Position numbers and translations under genes: made by a program | In this document: positions 40,312 to 49,419 of the stretch, piece by piece | How positions within the stretch are numbered: position 1 is the first letter of the stretch | Layout of the letters: every line of letters starts with the position of its first letter | Notes under the pieces: model-generated | The model's input: only the letters and a program-made list of their open reading frames with translations | What the model was told of the DNA's origin: nothing | The model's database searches: none | Assembly: GCA_045589695.1 (NCBI GenBank) | Contig: JAZNPP010000045.1 | Span: forward strand, 1 to 64,000 | Direction: 5' to 3' | Length of the DNA: 64,000 nucleotides | Origin: HGM04593 sp045589695 | GTDB lineage: Bacteria; Bacteroidota; Bacteroidia; Bacteroidales; Bacteroidaceae

Positions 40312-43300
40312 ATGTTTTTTGAGAACAGTGACACTAAAAAGAAAAAACAGGACGAGGCGATATTAGCCTCTTCGTTCGATGTCGATAACTCATCGTTCGC
40401 GGCCGATGTCGATACTTTCAAACCCGACTACGGGATGCGGACAGGCATGGACGTAATGAAAAAGAGAACAAGCGAGAAGCTGGAAACTCTTGCCTCTCCT
40501 CTCGACGCCTCCAAGTCCGAAAGGCGTTTCAAAGACTCTTTCAGCAGCTATATGTTGCCTAAAGATACTCCAGAACGCCGCAAAAAAGTTTATGCACTCT
40601 CGCAGTCGGCCCTCGACGACGTTGTAGGCGATTATTATAACAATGAGGTCAAGGCTGACTTCGAAAAACGCCGTGCCGCCTCAAAAGAACGTGGCAAGGA
40701 AGAGTACATGCGTTATGCGTCGGTACCTGGCGCATCGCCCGAAGATGCGTACAGGGCATCGTTGCGTGCCGATAACCCGATGAATGTAATAGACGAGACT
40801 ATAGAGAATATCGACAACGATAAACTCTATGACAAGGTATCGACTCTCGCTTCATACGGCGGTTTCGACCCTGAAGATTACGCAGAGAACTTTGTAAAGC
40901 CCTCGTTGCGTGACCGTATGGCCGAAGAGTATGTCGAAGAGAATACCCCGAAAAGCAGAGGCGAGTATATAGTGCGTTCGGCATTGGACAACTCCCTTAC
41001 GGGAAAGGTCTCGTCATTAGGCATCGGAGGTGCCGACGGCGACAGCCGCCGCAAGATCGCTGCAGCGGGTCTTGCGAACTACGATTCGGACAGGCTCGAC
41101 GATTTTGTTGCCGGCGTCGGTTCTCTGCTTGTCGATGCTCCTTTCTTTAAAGGCTTCGGCGGAGCTGCCTCGTACCTCACAGGCAAAGCTACTACGACGG
41201 CTGCAAACCGTATCGCTTCCGAGGTTATGAAACGAAGCACGAACCGTTTCATGAACCAACGTTTCGCCGACAATATCGCTCGCAGGGTAATTACTCAGCG
41301 TCTCGGTAGCAGAATTCTTCAGAGTTCGTCGGTTCAGGGCCTGACATTAGGCAGCTACGACATCGCCAACAGCGTTGCGGACGACATAATTCATAACGGA
41401 AATATCAACCCGGGCAAGGCCGCCGGCGCTTTTGCCCGTGGAGCCGCTATGGGCACGGCATTGGGCGTAGTAGGCACTCCGCTGAAGAAAATGTCCGAAG
41501 GGCTAACAGGCGGCAAGAAGATGCTCTCTTCGGCAGGTGTCCTCAGTGCCGAATCGGCTCTCTTTACGGCAGGCGGCGAGATAGAAAAAATAGCTCACGG
41601 CGTCGAAGTAGCCCCGATAGACCTCTTGTATGACTTCGGCGAGAGCACGGCAACTCTGCTCACCATGAGAATGACCCATTGGCGTCCGAAAGGCATGGAG
41701 CTTAAACTCGCCTCGGACGGGCGTATAAAAGATGAACTCAAGCTCTCCGGCTCGGAAAAACAGGAACTCAGAGAACTTAACGTGGACCCCGAAGAGTTTA
41801 TGTTCGCTGTAGAGAAGGAACTGCGTATGCCATCGTTCGGCAGCGCTAATGCAGAATATGTAAAAGAGTGCTACGCCAATCTCATGTCCAACCGTAAGCT
41901 GTCGCCGTCGGCAAAATCGAAACTGATGTTCATTGTCGAGAATAAGGTTACATCTACGCCGCCTGCAGTGTTCGACTATTCTGCAAGGCAAAAGAACGAC
42001 GGTTCCTGGAGGGTTGAAATGCTCAATGCTAACGGTGATGTGATCGAAAAGAGGGATTTTCCTCACGCCGGGAACGTGAAGAGTTTCCTTATGGTCGAGA
42101 AAGGCAATATACGCCGTAACAGAATAGCTTTCTTTGAAAAAGAACTTACCGACGGTCTTAATTCGCAGAACTTCTTGCGTCAGGCGGGTATCTATGCCAA
42201 AGAGCGCGGGGTGAACGTCAATGAGCTTGCCGAAGCCATGTATAAGTCGGCTAACAAAGAGAGACTGAGCGATGCCGAGCAGAGTATGATAAATGAGGTG
42301 ATGCACCGTTCGTCGTACAGCGCTCCCGGAATGGTTGAGGAACTGTATAATGTACGCCGTGCGATTGAGAATAAATATGGTCTCGAAAAGGGAAGCATGC
42401 TGTCTGTAATCGACAAAAAGTTCTTTAACTGTTCTCCTGTCGAAAACCGCGCTTTGGACGATTACGAGGCGTATGTACGCAGCGAGGTGCAGATGCTGAA
42501 GCGTGGCGCAAACCCGGACCGTCTCACCGAAATGTACGACAAAGGACTTTCGAGCATGTTCTACGGTTACAGCAATGACGATGTCAAGAGGTCCGAGGTA
42601 AACGAGTATAGGCTCAATATGGCGAAGAGATACGAAGGACAGGAAGGGAACCGCTCCGTCCCGGCAGCGAGTATGCCTTCTCTGAGCGACATCCGTTCAA
42701 GAGCCGGATATGAGTCTGCTGCGACAAAAAAGGAAATAGAATATTACGGCAAACGCGCGAAGGAACTCTCACGGAAGTTCGGTTTTGAGCTTAATCTCAT
42801 TACCGACAAAAGGGAGATAGTGACGCCTGACATGAAAGACATCGACGCTGTCATGGAGTACGACAACCAGCTGAGGGCATTGGGTTGGCAGAACAAAGGC
42901 AAGATATTCATAAACCTGCCCAATATGAGGAGCTACAGCGACCTTGAATCGACAGTGGTGCATGAGGCTGTCGCTCATGGAGGTTTAAGAAAGGTTTTCG
43001 GCTATCGCCTTTACGATTTCCTCGAAGAGGTATATAAGAGGGCCGACAAGAGCGTGCTTGACGGTATTTCACGTACCCGTAACCAGTATGTCGGCGCCGA
43101 TGCCTACACGGTAATCGAAGAGTACCTTGCCAAGATTGTGGAGAAGAGCTACCCCAATGCCCGTGAACGCGGCATAGTGGAGAGTTTCAAGGATTTTATA
43201 AAGAGTTCTCTTGTCAAACTGAATATTTATACCGGCAAGAACCGCAAGATAAGCGAGCAAGAACTTGAAACCTTAATGAGAACGCATTGCCGTTATGTGA

Positions 43301-44799
43301 TGAATAAGAAGGATGTCGCCAAGCACCGTAAGGATGTTTTCGGCGATTTTGAAATAGCGCATAAGAACGAGGTCGGATATTACGACAAAAATGCGTACGG
43401 CGGCGAAATGCGCGAACTTCTTAATGACGACGGCTACATAAAGAACACTCCGGCATATATTCTTCCCTATAAGGTGCTGCTCAAGTACCCCTATTTCTCA
43501 AAGGAACAGCAGGAGAGAATAAGAAAAGAGTATGGCATGACCGAAGCTGATATCGAGAAGCAGCTCGACGGCTACTACTATCGTTTCATAGGCGAGAGAG
43601 GTGCCGAAAACTTGCGTAGAGCGCGTCGCAAGCCGCAGCCGAGCGTCGAGCGTTCCGAAGAACTTGAACGCAAGGGTTACAAAGCGGACTATATAAAGTT
43701 CTCCCAGGGTTGGGAACGAGGCTCCGACGGCAAGTGGAGGTATGAGACGGGAGAGAGAGGCATGCTGATGAACGATTACATCGGCGAACTGCTCGAAAAG
43801 AACAATCGAGAAGTTTTCAAAAAGTACATGTACCTTAAAAAAAAGCCGCTCAGGTCGTGGGATGACGCCGATAAGGTCATGTGGAACAGGATTTATAACG
43901 AGGTCAAGCCATTGACGGCGAATATGAAGCTCAACGATTTGCTTCAGGACTTTGACCTCTACGACGCCTATCCTGAGTTTGCCAATGTCCCGGTGAGACT
44001 CGTCGTCGATTCGCCTTATATGACACACTATAACGGCAGAACAGGCGAAGTTGTCGTGAACAGGAACTTTTTTATAATGCCCGAAAAAGAAAAACACTTT
44101 TCGGGTACGGTACAGAACATGATTCAGGAATATGAAGGTTTCGGCAAGTCCGTTTCTCTCAGGCTTGCATCGGTTGAGAAGGAACTTGCAGATAAATACA
44201 GAGATGCCCAGACATACTTGAAGATGCTCTCGCAAAACGATCGTTCTTCCGACGAAAGCGATTTGAAGAAACTGGTTAGAGCTTTGTTCAAAGTGCAGTT
44301 CGGCCACAAACCCGAACTCTTCAAGGAGCGCTTTCCTACATACGACGATTATCTCTTCTATAAGCTCACGGGCAAGAACAAGTCGTTCAGCGGCAATGTT
44401 GAGGCCGAGAATGTAAGGGCGCGTTTTCCTATGACACCTTTCGGGCGTAGGCTGAGCATGGCGAAAGATACCGAGGCCGTTCCTCGAAAAAAGCAGATAG
44501 TGTTCGAGAAACTCGCCGACCTTGAACCGTATTTTACAGGCCCGCTCGATATCATAAACAAGAAATTGCGGCGATACCACGCCGACAATCCGTTCGACAA
44601 CCGTCTGCGTTTGGGCGATGACATCGATTACACGATACCCGAGAACATTGAAAGGTTATACAATACCTACGATGTATACAACGACGAATACATCCACAAC
44701 AAAGTACCCTATGTTAAAAGTAAGGAGTATTTGGAAAAACGCAGGAGAATGGATGAAAAATCTTACAATACAGATGATGATAAAAAGCTGCTCAACTGA
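40312..44799 (+). CDS. Giant virion protein, gp16-sized, with a metallopeptidase-like motif
   Basis: A 1495-residue protein, comparable to T7 gp16 (1318 residues), the DNA-ejection motor of the virion core. It starts with a disordered charged region (1-60). Glycine/alanine-rich helices follow (about residues 240-440), including FARGAAMGTALGVVGTPLKK, a plausible membrane-inserting segment. Residues about 880-900 read TVVHEAVAHGGLRKVFG: His-Glu-x-x-x-His with the Gly-Leu-Arg tail resembles the motif of large polyvalent phage proteins thought to be metallopeptidases. The rest is helical and charged (about 930-1495). The portal gene starts 7 bp later. No lysozyme motif was found, but a muralytic activity cannot be excluded. 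Confidence 0.62.
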   Translation: MFFENSDTKKKKQDEAILASSFDVDNSSFAADVDTFKPDYGMRTGMDVMKKRTSEKLETLASPLDASKSERRFKDSFSSYMLPKDTPERRKKVYALSQSALDDVVGDYYNNEVKADFEKRRAASKERGKEEYMRYASVPGASPEDAYRASLRADNPMNVIDETIENIDNDKLYDKVSTLASYGGFDPEDYAENFVKPSLRDRMAEEYVEENTPKSRGEYIVRSALDNSLTGKVSSLGIGGADGDSRRKIAAAGLANYDSDRLDDFVAGVGSLLVDAPFFKGFGGAASYLTGKATTTAANRIASEVMKRSTNRFMNQRFADNIARRVITQRLGSRILQSSSVQGLTLGSYDIANSVADDIIHNGNINPGKAAGAFARGAAMGTALGVVGTPLKKMSEGLTGGKKMLSSAGVLSAESALFTAGGEIEKIAHGVEVAPIDLLYDFGESTATLLTMRMTHWRPKGMELKLASDGRIKDELKLSGSEKQELRELNVDPEEFMFAVEKELRMPSFGSANAEYVKECYANLMSNRKLSPSAKSKLMFIVENKVTSTPPAVFDYSARQKNDGSWRVEMLNANGDVIEKRDFPHAGNVKSFLMVEKGNIRRNRIAFFEKELTDGLNSQNFLRQAGIYAKERGVNVNELAEAMYKSANKERLSDAEQSMINEVMHRSSYSAPGMVEELYNVRRAIENKYGLEKGSMLSVIDKKFFNCSPVENRALDDYEAYVRSEVQMLKRGANPDRLTEMYDKGLSSMFYGYSNDDVKRSEVNEYRLNMAKRYEGQEGNRSVPAASMPSLSDIRSRAGYESAATKKEIEYYGKRAKELSRKFGFELNLITDKREIVTPDMKDIDAVMEYDNQLRALGWQNKGKIFINLPNMRSYSDLESTVVHEAVAHGGLRKVFGYRLYDFLEEVYKRADKSVLDGISRTRNQYVGADAYTVIEEYLAKIVEKSYPNARERGIVESFKDFIKSSLVKLNIYTGKNRKISEQELETLMRTHCRYVMNKKDVAKHRKDVFGDFEIAHKNEVGYYDKNAYGGEMRELLNDDGYIKNTPAYILPYKVLLKYPYFSKEQQERIRKEYGMTEADIEKQLDGYYYRFIGERGAENLRRARRKPQPSVERSEELERKGYKADYIKFSQGWERGSDGKWRYETGERGMLMNDYIGELLEKNNREVFKKYMYLKKKPLRSWDDADKVMWNRIYNEVKPLTANMKLNDLLQDFDLYDAYPEFANVPVRLVVDSPYMTHYNGRTGEVVVNRNFFIMPEKEKHFSGTVQNMIQEYEGFGKSVSLRLASVEKELADKYRDAQTYLKMLSQNDRSSDESDLKKLVRALFKVQFGHKPELFKERFPTYDDYLFYKLTGKNKSFSGNVEAENVRARFPMTPFGRRLSMAKDTEAVPRKKQIVFEKLADLEPYFTGPLDIINKKLRRYHADNPFDNRLRLGDDIDYTIPENIERLYNTYDVYNDEYIHNKVPYVKSKEYLEKRRRMDEKSYNTDDDKKLLN

Positions 44800-44806
44800 T
44801 TGACTA

Positions 44807-46792
44807 ATGAAAACTAATAAATTTCTCGATAAGAGAGTGAAGGCGGCAGGCTTGCCTGCAGGGCCTGCGATAAGGACCTCTCCGGGGAAGGCTACAGACT
44901 TCCTCAATGAATGCGCTGCCTGTTGGAACTCTCTTGATGAGGCTCGCCGCAAATTGCGGCGAAGCCTCATGTATAGCTACGGCGACCAGTGGGGCGACCT
45001 TGTCACCGACCCGGATACTCTTTCGCCGATTACCGAGGGCGAACTGATAAAGAAGAACGGCAAAGTGCCGCTTAAGAACAATATGATAGCCCCGATACTG
45101 AATAATATCGATGGCCAACTGAGACAGAACCTTATGCGTCCTGTCTGTGTCGCCCGTGACCAGGGCGAAGCTAAGGTGGGCGAGATGATGTCGGTAGCTA
45201 TAGAGTATGTCCACGATATAAACGAACTCGAAGAAGTCGATGCCGACTCAATGCGTTTGCTCCTTAACGGAGGCATGGTGGCGCAGAGGGTGGAGTACGG
45301 AATGAACCCCTCGAAGGACAGGCGTGACGTGTGGGTCTACAGCGTCAATCCATCGAGGCTCTTTTTCAACGCCAACCTCGAAGACGTGCGCATGTGGGAC
45401 GTAACATGCATAGGAGAAATTTTCGACTTGCCGCTCGACGATGTCATAGCCCACTTCGCCACTACGCCGCAAAAGAAAGAGTTTATAGAAAACGCGTACG
45501 GCGATGTCCGAGGTTTCATTTCTATAAACAGGGCAGTGCAGGGTGACGAAACGGCGAACCTCACATTCTTTTCCGCCTCCCGCAGCTCGCTCTGCCGTGT
45601 CATACTCGGCTGGAAACTTGAGTCGCGCGATGCCTACTATTGGACCGACGAGATGCGTGGTACATGGGGCTACGAGCCATATACGCCCGAAAGCAAGCAA
45701 ATGTTCGACGAAGAGAACGAGCGTCGCCGCACGGAGTCTCATAACGCTGCCGAAGAAGAGCTGCTCCTTATTAAATACAATTTCGCAACAGAGCGTTTCT
45801 GGTACTACCGATACATGACACCCTGCGGTGACGTGCTTCAAGAAGGGCGCAGCCCTTATTGGCACGGCGAACATAACTATGTGCTGCATCTCTATCCTCT
45901 TGTTCAGGGGAAGTTAGGCAACTTCGTGGAGCAGTTCATTGACCAGCAACGGGCCATAAACCGTACAGCTACTCTCATAGATTTCATTCGAGGTACATCG
46001 TCAAAAGGTGTTCTCGTCGTTGATGACGACGCCTTCGAGAGCATGTCACGAGAAGAGATTATCGACGAGTACGTACGTTACAACGGTGTGCTTTTCGTGA
46101 AACTCAAGCCGGGGCAGAGCATCGACGGAGTAGTGCGGCAGTACAACAGCGGAGCGTCAGTAGCTGGCGACTTTGAACTGCTCAATCTTCAGCTGCGTCT
46201 AATAAACGAAATTTCGGGAGTCAATTCCGCCATGCAGGGGCAGGCCCCTAAGTCGGGTACTCCGGCGTCGCTCTATGCGCAGCAGATACAGAACTCCTCA
46301 CTGAACATGAAAGGGCTCTTCGACAGCTTCAGGACGTTCCGCCGCCGTCGTGACACAAAGCTTATGAAGACTATTCAGCAGTTCTACAACGAACAGCGTT
46401 ACATCGATATGGCAGGCATGCAGTACTCCGACGAGGCTAAATGGTACGACCCGCAGAAGGTGCAGAACAGCGAGATAGATATTACAATCTCCGACGGCTA
46501 CAACACTCCAGCTTACCAGATGCTCGCCAACGACTTCCTCATGGACCTCTTCCGCAGCAACGCCCTCGATGTAAAGACCCTGCTTGAGAATACCTCATAT
46601 CCTTTCGCCGGCAAGATACTCGAAGCCATAAAACGCAACGAAGAACAGGCCGCAAAAGGAGCCCCGATGGAGGGGATATCCCCGGAACTCCTCTCGGCAG
46701 TTGAGAACAGCGGCAATGCGGGCCGTGAGGCAATACCCCAAGCCGGCACTTCCGTTAAAGAGGAAATGGATGATAGAAAAATAAAACCATGA
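44807..46792 (+). CDS. Phage portal protein
   Basis: A 661-residue protein with the layout of portal proteins: NNMIAPILNNIDGQLRQNLM near the N-terminus (wing/stem start), QRAINRTATLIDFIRGTSSK near residue 390 (stem-loop helices), and ALYAQQIQN- or SLYAQQIQNSSLNMKGLFD-type helices near residue 500, ending in a proline/acid tail. The dodecameric portal is the gate through which terminase packs DNA. It is the last full gene of the block, 4 bp before the integrase fragment. Placement by fold impression and block context. Confidence 0.8.
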   Translation: MKTNKFLDKRVKAAGLPAGPAIRTSPGKATDFLNECAACWNSLDEARRKLRRSLMYSYGDQWGDLVTDPDTLSPITEGELIKKNGKVPLKNNMIAPILNNIDGQLRQNLMRPVCVARDQGEAKVGEMMSVAIEYVHDINELEEVDADSMRLLLNGGMVAQRVEYGMNPSKDRRDVWVYSVNPSRLFFNANLEDVRMWDVTCIGEIFDLPLDDVIAHFATTPQKKEFIENAYGDVRGFISINRAVQGDETANLTFFSASRSSLCRVILGWKLESRDAYYWTDEMRGTWGYEPYTPESKQMFDEENERRRTESHNAAEEELLLIKYNFATERFWYYRYMTPCGDVLQEGRSPYWHGEHNYVLHLYPLVQGKLGNFVEQFIDQQRAINRTATLIDFIRGTSSKGVLVVDDDAFESMSREEIIDEYVRYNGVLFVKLKPGQSIDGVVRQYNSGASVAGDFELLNLQLRLINEISGVNSAMQGQAPKSGTPASLYAQQIQNSSLNMKGLFDSFRTFRRRRDTKLMKTIQQFYNEQRYIDMAGMQYSDEAKWYDPQKVQNSEIDITISDGYNTPAYQMLANDFLMDLFRSNALDVKTLLENTSYPFAGKILEAIKRNEEQAAKGAPMEGISPELLSAVENSGNAGREAIPQAGTSVKEEMDDRKIKP

Positions 46793-46796
46793 CTCT

Positions 46797-47039
46797 ATGA
46801 CAAGTGTAAAAGTTAAGTTCCGCCCCTCGAATCATGAATGCAGAGAGGGCGTAGTTTATTATCAAATAATAAAAAGCCGTGTAATCCGTCAGCTTAAGAC
46901 GGATTACAGGCTTTTTGCTTATGAGTGGAATGAGAATGGCGAAACCGTGATTATTTGCGACAGCAACCGTGCGAATAAATCCTGTTTTCTCATTTACACA
47001 ATATTTTGGACACTGCCCAATGATCCATCATTCTATTAG
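46797..47039 (+). pseudogene. Truncated tyrosine integrase (Arm domain only)
   Basis: An 80-codon ORF. Residues 1-62 (MTSVKVKFRPSNHECREGVVYYQIIKS and the following stretch to CDSNRANKS) read like the Arm DNA-binding domain that opens Bacteroidetes tyrosine recombinases, which usually continue for about 400 residues with R..H-R-Y catalytic boxes. None of those follow. After about residue 62 (near 46983) the sequence stops resembling an integrase. So the gene is broken by a deletion that joins the block to the ligA promoter region. A perfect terminator-like hairpin lies inside it. The family call rests on memory of these starts. Confidence 0.7.
46871..46916 (+). terminator. Terminator-like hairpin inside the integrase remnant
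   Basis: Arms AAAAAGCC-g-TGTAATCCGTC (46871-46890, one bulged G) and GACGGATTACA-GGCTTTTT (46898-46916) with a 7-nt loop (agcttaa). It has A/T tails on both sides and could end transcription of the phage block or prevent read-through into ligA. Confidence 0.75.
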
Positions 47040-47082
47040 TCTTCATCGTTATTTGATTTTTTCATTTTTCCGATATTCTTTG

Positions 47083-47090
47083 TATCTTCG
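47083..47090 (+). promoter_or_regulatory. -7 box of ligA
   Basis: TATCTTCG is a one-mismatch -7 box, 22 bp before the ligA start. A TTTG at 47052-47055 is too far upstream for a canonical -33 box. Confidence 0.45.
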
Positions 47091-47111
47091 CATGTTTTTA
47101 AAGCCTTTTCA

Positions 47112-49118
47112 ATGAACTCCAAAGAACGTATCATCCAGCTTCGTAAGGAGCTGCACGAACATAACCATAGTTATTATGTGCTGAACATGCCCTCAATCAG
47201 CGACTTCGAGTTTGACTCGCTGTTGCGTGAGCTGCAGGAGCTTGAGGCCGCCAATCCCGACATGTACGACCCTTCGTCGCCCACTATGCGTGTGGGCTCG
47301 GACATAACTAAGGAGTTCAAGCAGGTGCAGCACAAATATCCTATGCTCTCTCTTGGAAACACTTATTCCAAAGAGGAAGTCAAAGAGTTCTACGACAGGG
47401 TAAGACGCAGTCTTAACGAGGATTTCGAGATTTGCTGCGAGCTGAAGTTCGACGGTACCTCAATATCGCTGACATACGTGAACGGTATTTTGCAGCGTGC
47501 CGTCACCCGAGGCGACGGCGAAAAAGGTGACGATGTCACGGCGAACGTTAAGACTATCCGTTCCGTGCCTCTCAAGCTTTCGGGAGAGGGCTATCCTGCG
47601 GAGTTCGAGATACGTGGCGAGGTGCTTATGCCCTGGAGCGTCTTCGAGCGTCTTAACGAGGAACGTGCTTCCCGAGAGGAGCCGCTTTTCGCCAACCCCC
47701 GTAATGCGGCGTCGGGCACGCTTAAGCTTCAGGACTCATCAATAGTGGCAAAACGAGGGCTTGACGCGTATCTTTATTTCATGCTCGGCGAGACTCTTCC
47801 TGCCGAAGGACACTACGAAAATTTGCAGGCTGCAGCGCGTTGGGGTTTCAAAGTGTCGTCTTATACCCGCAAGTGCAGTACCCTCGAAGAGGTGTTCGGC
47901 TTCATCGATACAATGGATGCGGAACGCAAGAATCTTCCGTTCGCTACCGACGGCGTCGTGCTTAAGGTCAATTCCCTGCGTCAGCAAAAAAATCTCGGCT
48001 ACACGGCGAAGTCGCCACGCTGGGCAATAGCATACAAGTTTCAGGCCGAACGTGCCTTGACACGTCTCAACGAGGTCACTTACCAAGTGGGCCGTACGGG
48101 TGTCGTGACACCCGTTGCCAACCTCGACCCTGTGCAGCTGTCGGGAACGGTGGTGAAACGTGCTTCGTTGCATAATGCCGATATCATCGAAAAACTTGAC
48201 TTGCATATCGGCGATATGGTGTATGTGGAGAAGGGCGGGGAGATTATCCCTAAGATTACAGGCGTGGACGTGGACGCCCGTTTCATGCTCGGCGAAAAGG
48301 TGCGTTTCATCGCTAAATGTCCCGAATGCGGTACTCCGCTTGTCCGTGCCGAAGGCGAAGCCGCCCATTATTGTCCTAACGACATTACATGTCCGCCGCA
48401 GATAAAAGGCCGCATCGAGCATTTTGTCGCGCGTGACGCAATGAATATCGACTCTATCGGCCCGGAAACGATAGAGATGCTTTTCAACTATAATCTGATA
48501 AAGGATATCTCGGATATTTATCAGCTTCAGCCCGAAGAGCTGATGTTCCTTCCTCGCATGGGGCAGAGGTCTGCCGAGAATATAGTGTCGGGCATACGTG
48601 CGTCGTTGGCTGTTCCTTTTGAACGTGTGCTGTTCGCTCTCGGCATACGTTTCGTTGGCGCTACGGTAGCGAAACGTCTTGCGCGCGCGTTCAAGAATAT
48701 CGGCGGTCTCATGGACGCCTCCTTCGAAGAACTGACCGCCGTCGATGAGATAGGCGAACGCATCGCCTCGGCTGTCATCGCTTTCTTCTCAAGCGAGGCC
48801 AACCGCTCTCTTGTGGAACGTTTGAAAGCGGCTGGACTGCAATTCGAAGTCGGCGAAGAGGAACAGCGGCCGCATAGCGATATTCTGAAAGGGCTGAGCA
48901 TTGTTATCAGCGGTGTCTTTGTTCACCATTCACGTGACGAGTACAAGGATATCATAGAGAAGAACGGCGGCAAAAACGTGGGCAGTGTGAGCAAATCTAC
49001 TTCGTTTATTCTTGCCGGCGACAATATGGGACCGAGCAAGCTCGAAAAGGCACAGAAACTCGGTGTCAGAATCGTCAGCGAAGATGAATTCCTTGCTATG
49101 ATAACGATTAACGAATGA
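47112..49118 (+). CDS. ligA: NAD-dependent DNA ligase
   Basis: A 668-residue ligase that seals nicks in replication and repair using NAD. The N-terminal Ia domain is followed by the adenylation domain with the lysine nucleophile Lys112 in CELKFDGTSISL. The OB domain, a Cys4 zinc finger (KCPECGTPL then HYCPNDITCPPQ), HhH repeats and a C-terminal BRCT domain (IVISGVFVHHSRDEYKDII) follow. Length is normal. It has its own promoter and abuts the right edge of the phage block. Confidence 0.97.
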   Translation: MNSKERIIQLRKELHEHNHSYYVLNMPSISDFEFDSLLRELQELEAANPDMYDPSSPTMRVGSDITKEFKQVQHKYPMLSLGNTYSKEEVKEFYDRVRRSLNEDFEICCELKFDGTSISLTYVNGILQRAVTRGDGEKGDDVTANVKTIRSVPLKLSGEGYPAEFEIRGEVLMPWSVFERLNEERASREEPLFANPRNAASGTLKLQDSSIVAKRGLDAYLYFMLGETLPAEGHYENLQAAARWGFKVSSYTRKCSTLEEVFGFIDTMDAERKNLPFATDGVVLKVNSLRQQKNLGYTAKSPRWAIAYKFQAERALTRLNEVTYQVGRTGVVTPVANLDPVQLSGTVVKRASLHNADIIEKLDLHIGDMVYVEKGGEIIPKITGVDVDARFMLGEKVRFIAKCPECGTPLVRAEGEAAHYCPNDITCPPQIKGRIEHFVARDAMNIDSIGPETIEMLFNYNLIKDISDIYQLQPEELMFLPRMGQRSAENIVSGIRASLAVPFERVLFALGIRFVGATVAKRLARAFKNIGGLMDASFEELTAVDEIGERIASAVIAFFSSEANRSLVERLKAAGLQFEVGEEEQRPHSDILKGLSIVISGVFVHHSRDEYKDIIEKNGGKNVGSVSKSTSFILAGDNMGPSKLEKAQKLGVRIVSEDEFLAMITINE

Positions 49119-49419
49119 CGATTAACGGTGGGCGTGTAGCGTCTGTAGGGGCGGACGGGGGTGTCTGCCTGCTGTGATTGGCGTGCAGTGAAGAACGCTT
49201 GGCAACACGGCCTGACCGAACCAGTTCGCTCGCATGTTTATTTACTTACTCGCTATGTGGTTAATCTTATTCCTTTTAGCCTTTATAACCGCTTTCCCGT
49301 CTAAATTATGAATTTTTGTCAAGAGATGTCAAATTTTGCTCCTTTGCGATTATTTCTATTCTTTATTTTATAATAATAGCGAAATTTGATGTAATTTTGC
49401 AAACCGAAATTTTAAATTT
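49119..49419. other. Intergenic region before dapA
   Basis: A 301-bp gap. It holds short imperfect repeats near its start (CGATTAACG around 49107-49128) and the dapA -7 box at 49392-49399. I see no ORF or RNA gene in it. Confidence 0.45.
49392..49399 (+). promoter_or_regulatory. -7 box of dapA
   Basis: TAATTTTG followed by C exactly matches TAnnTTTG and lies 20 bp before the dapA start codon. Confidence 0.6.

Larger units (their letters stand above)
26540..46986. mobile_element. Phage-derived virion gene block with truncated integrase
   Basis: About 20.4 kb of phage genes lie between the LRR gene and ligA. Present: large terminase, scaffold-like protein, major capsid protein, adaptor-like protein, holin candidate, one-piece spanin, a 954-residue nozzle-sized protein, two ejection-like proteins, portal, an S24 repressor and the first ~62 residues of a tyrosine integrase. 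Sizes and types match a T7-like short-tailed virion. No tape measure, tail tube, tail fibre, endolysin, helicase, primase or polymerase is visible. The right edge is the broken integrase (about 46983). The left edge lies between about 26513 and 26573. I found no convincing direct repeat that would mark attachment sites. Confidence 0.85.

Noticed and set aside
43498..44580. Minus-strand 360-codon ORF
   Set aside because: It is a long open frame opposite the 1495-aa phage gene, explained by codon bias. It has no start context or plausible domain.
26480..47110. Direct repeats marking prophage attachment sites
   Set aside because: Comparing 26480-26575 with 46985-47111 gave only 7-8 bp matches such as GTTTTCT, which are expected by chance in A/T-rich DNA.
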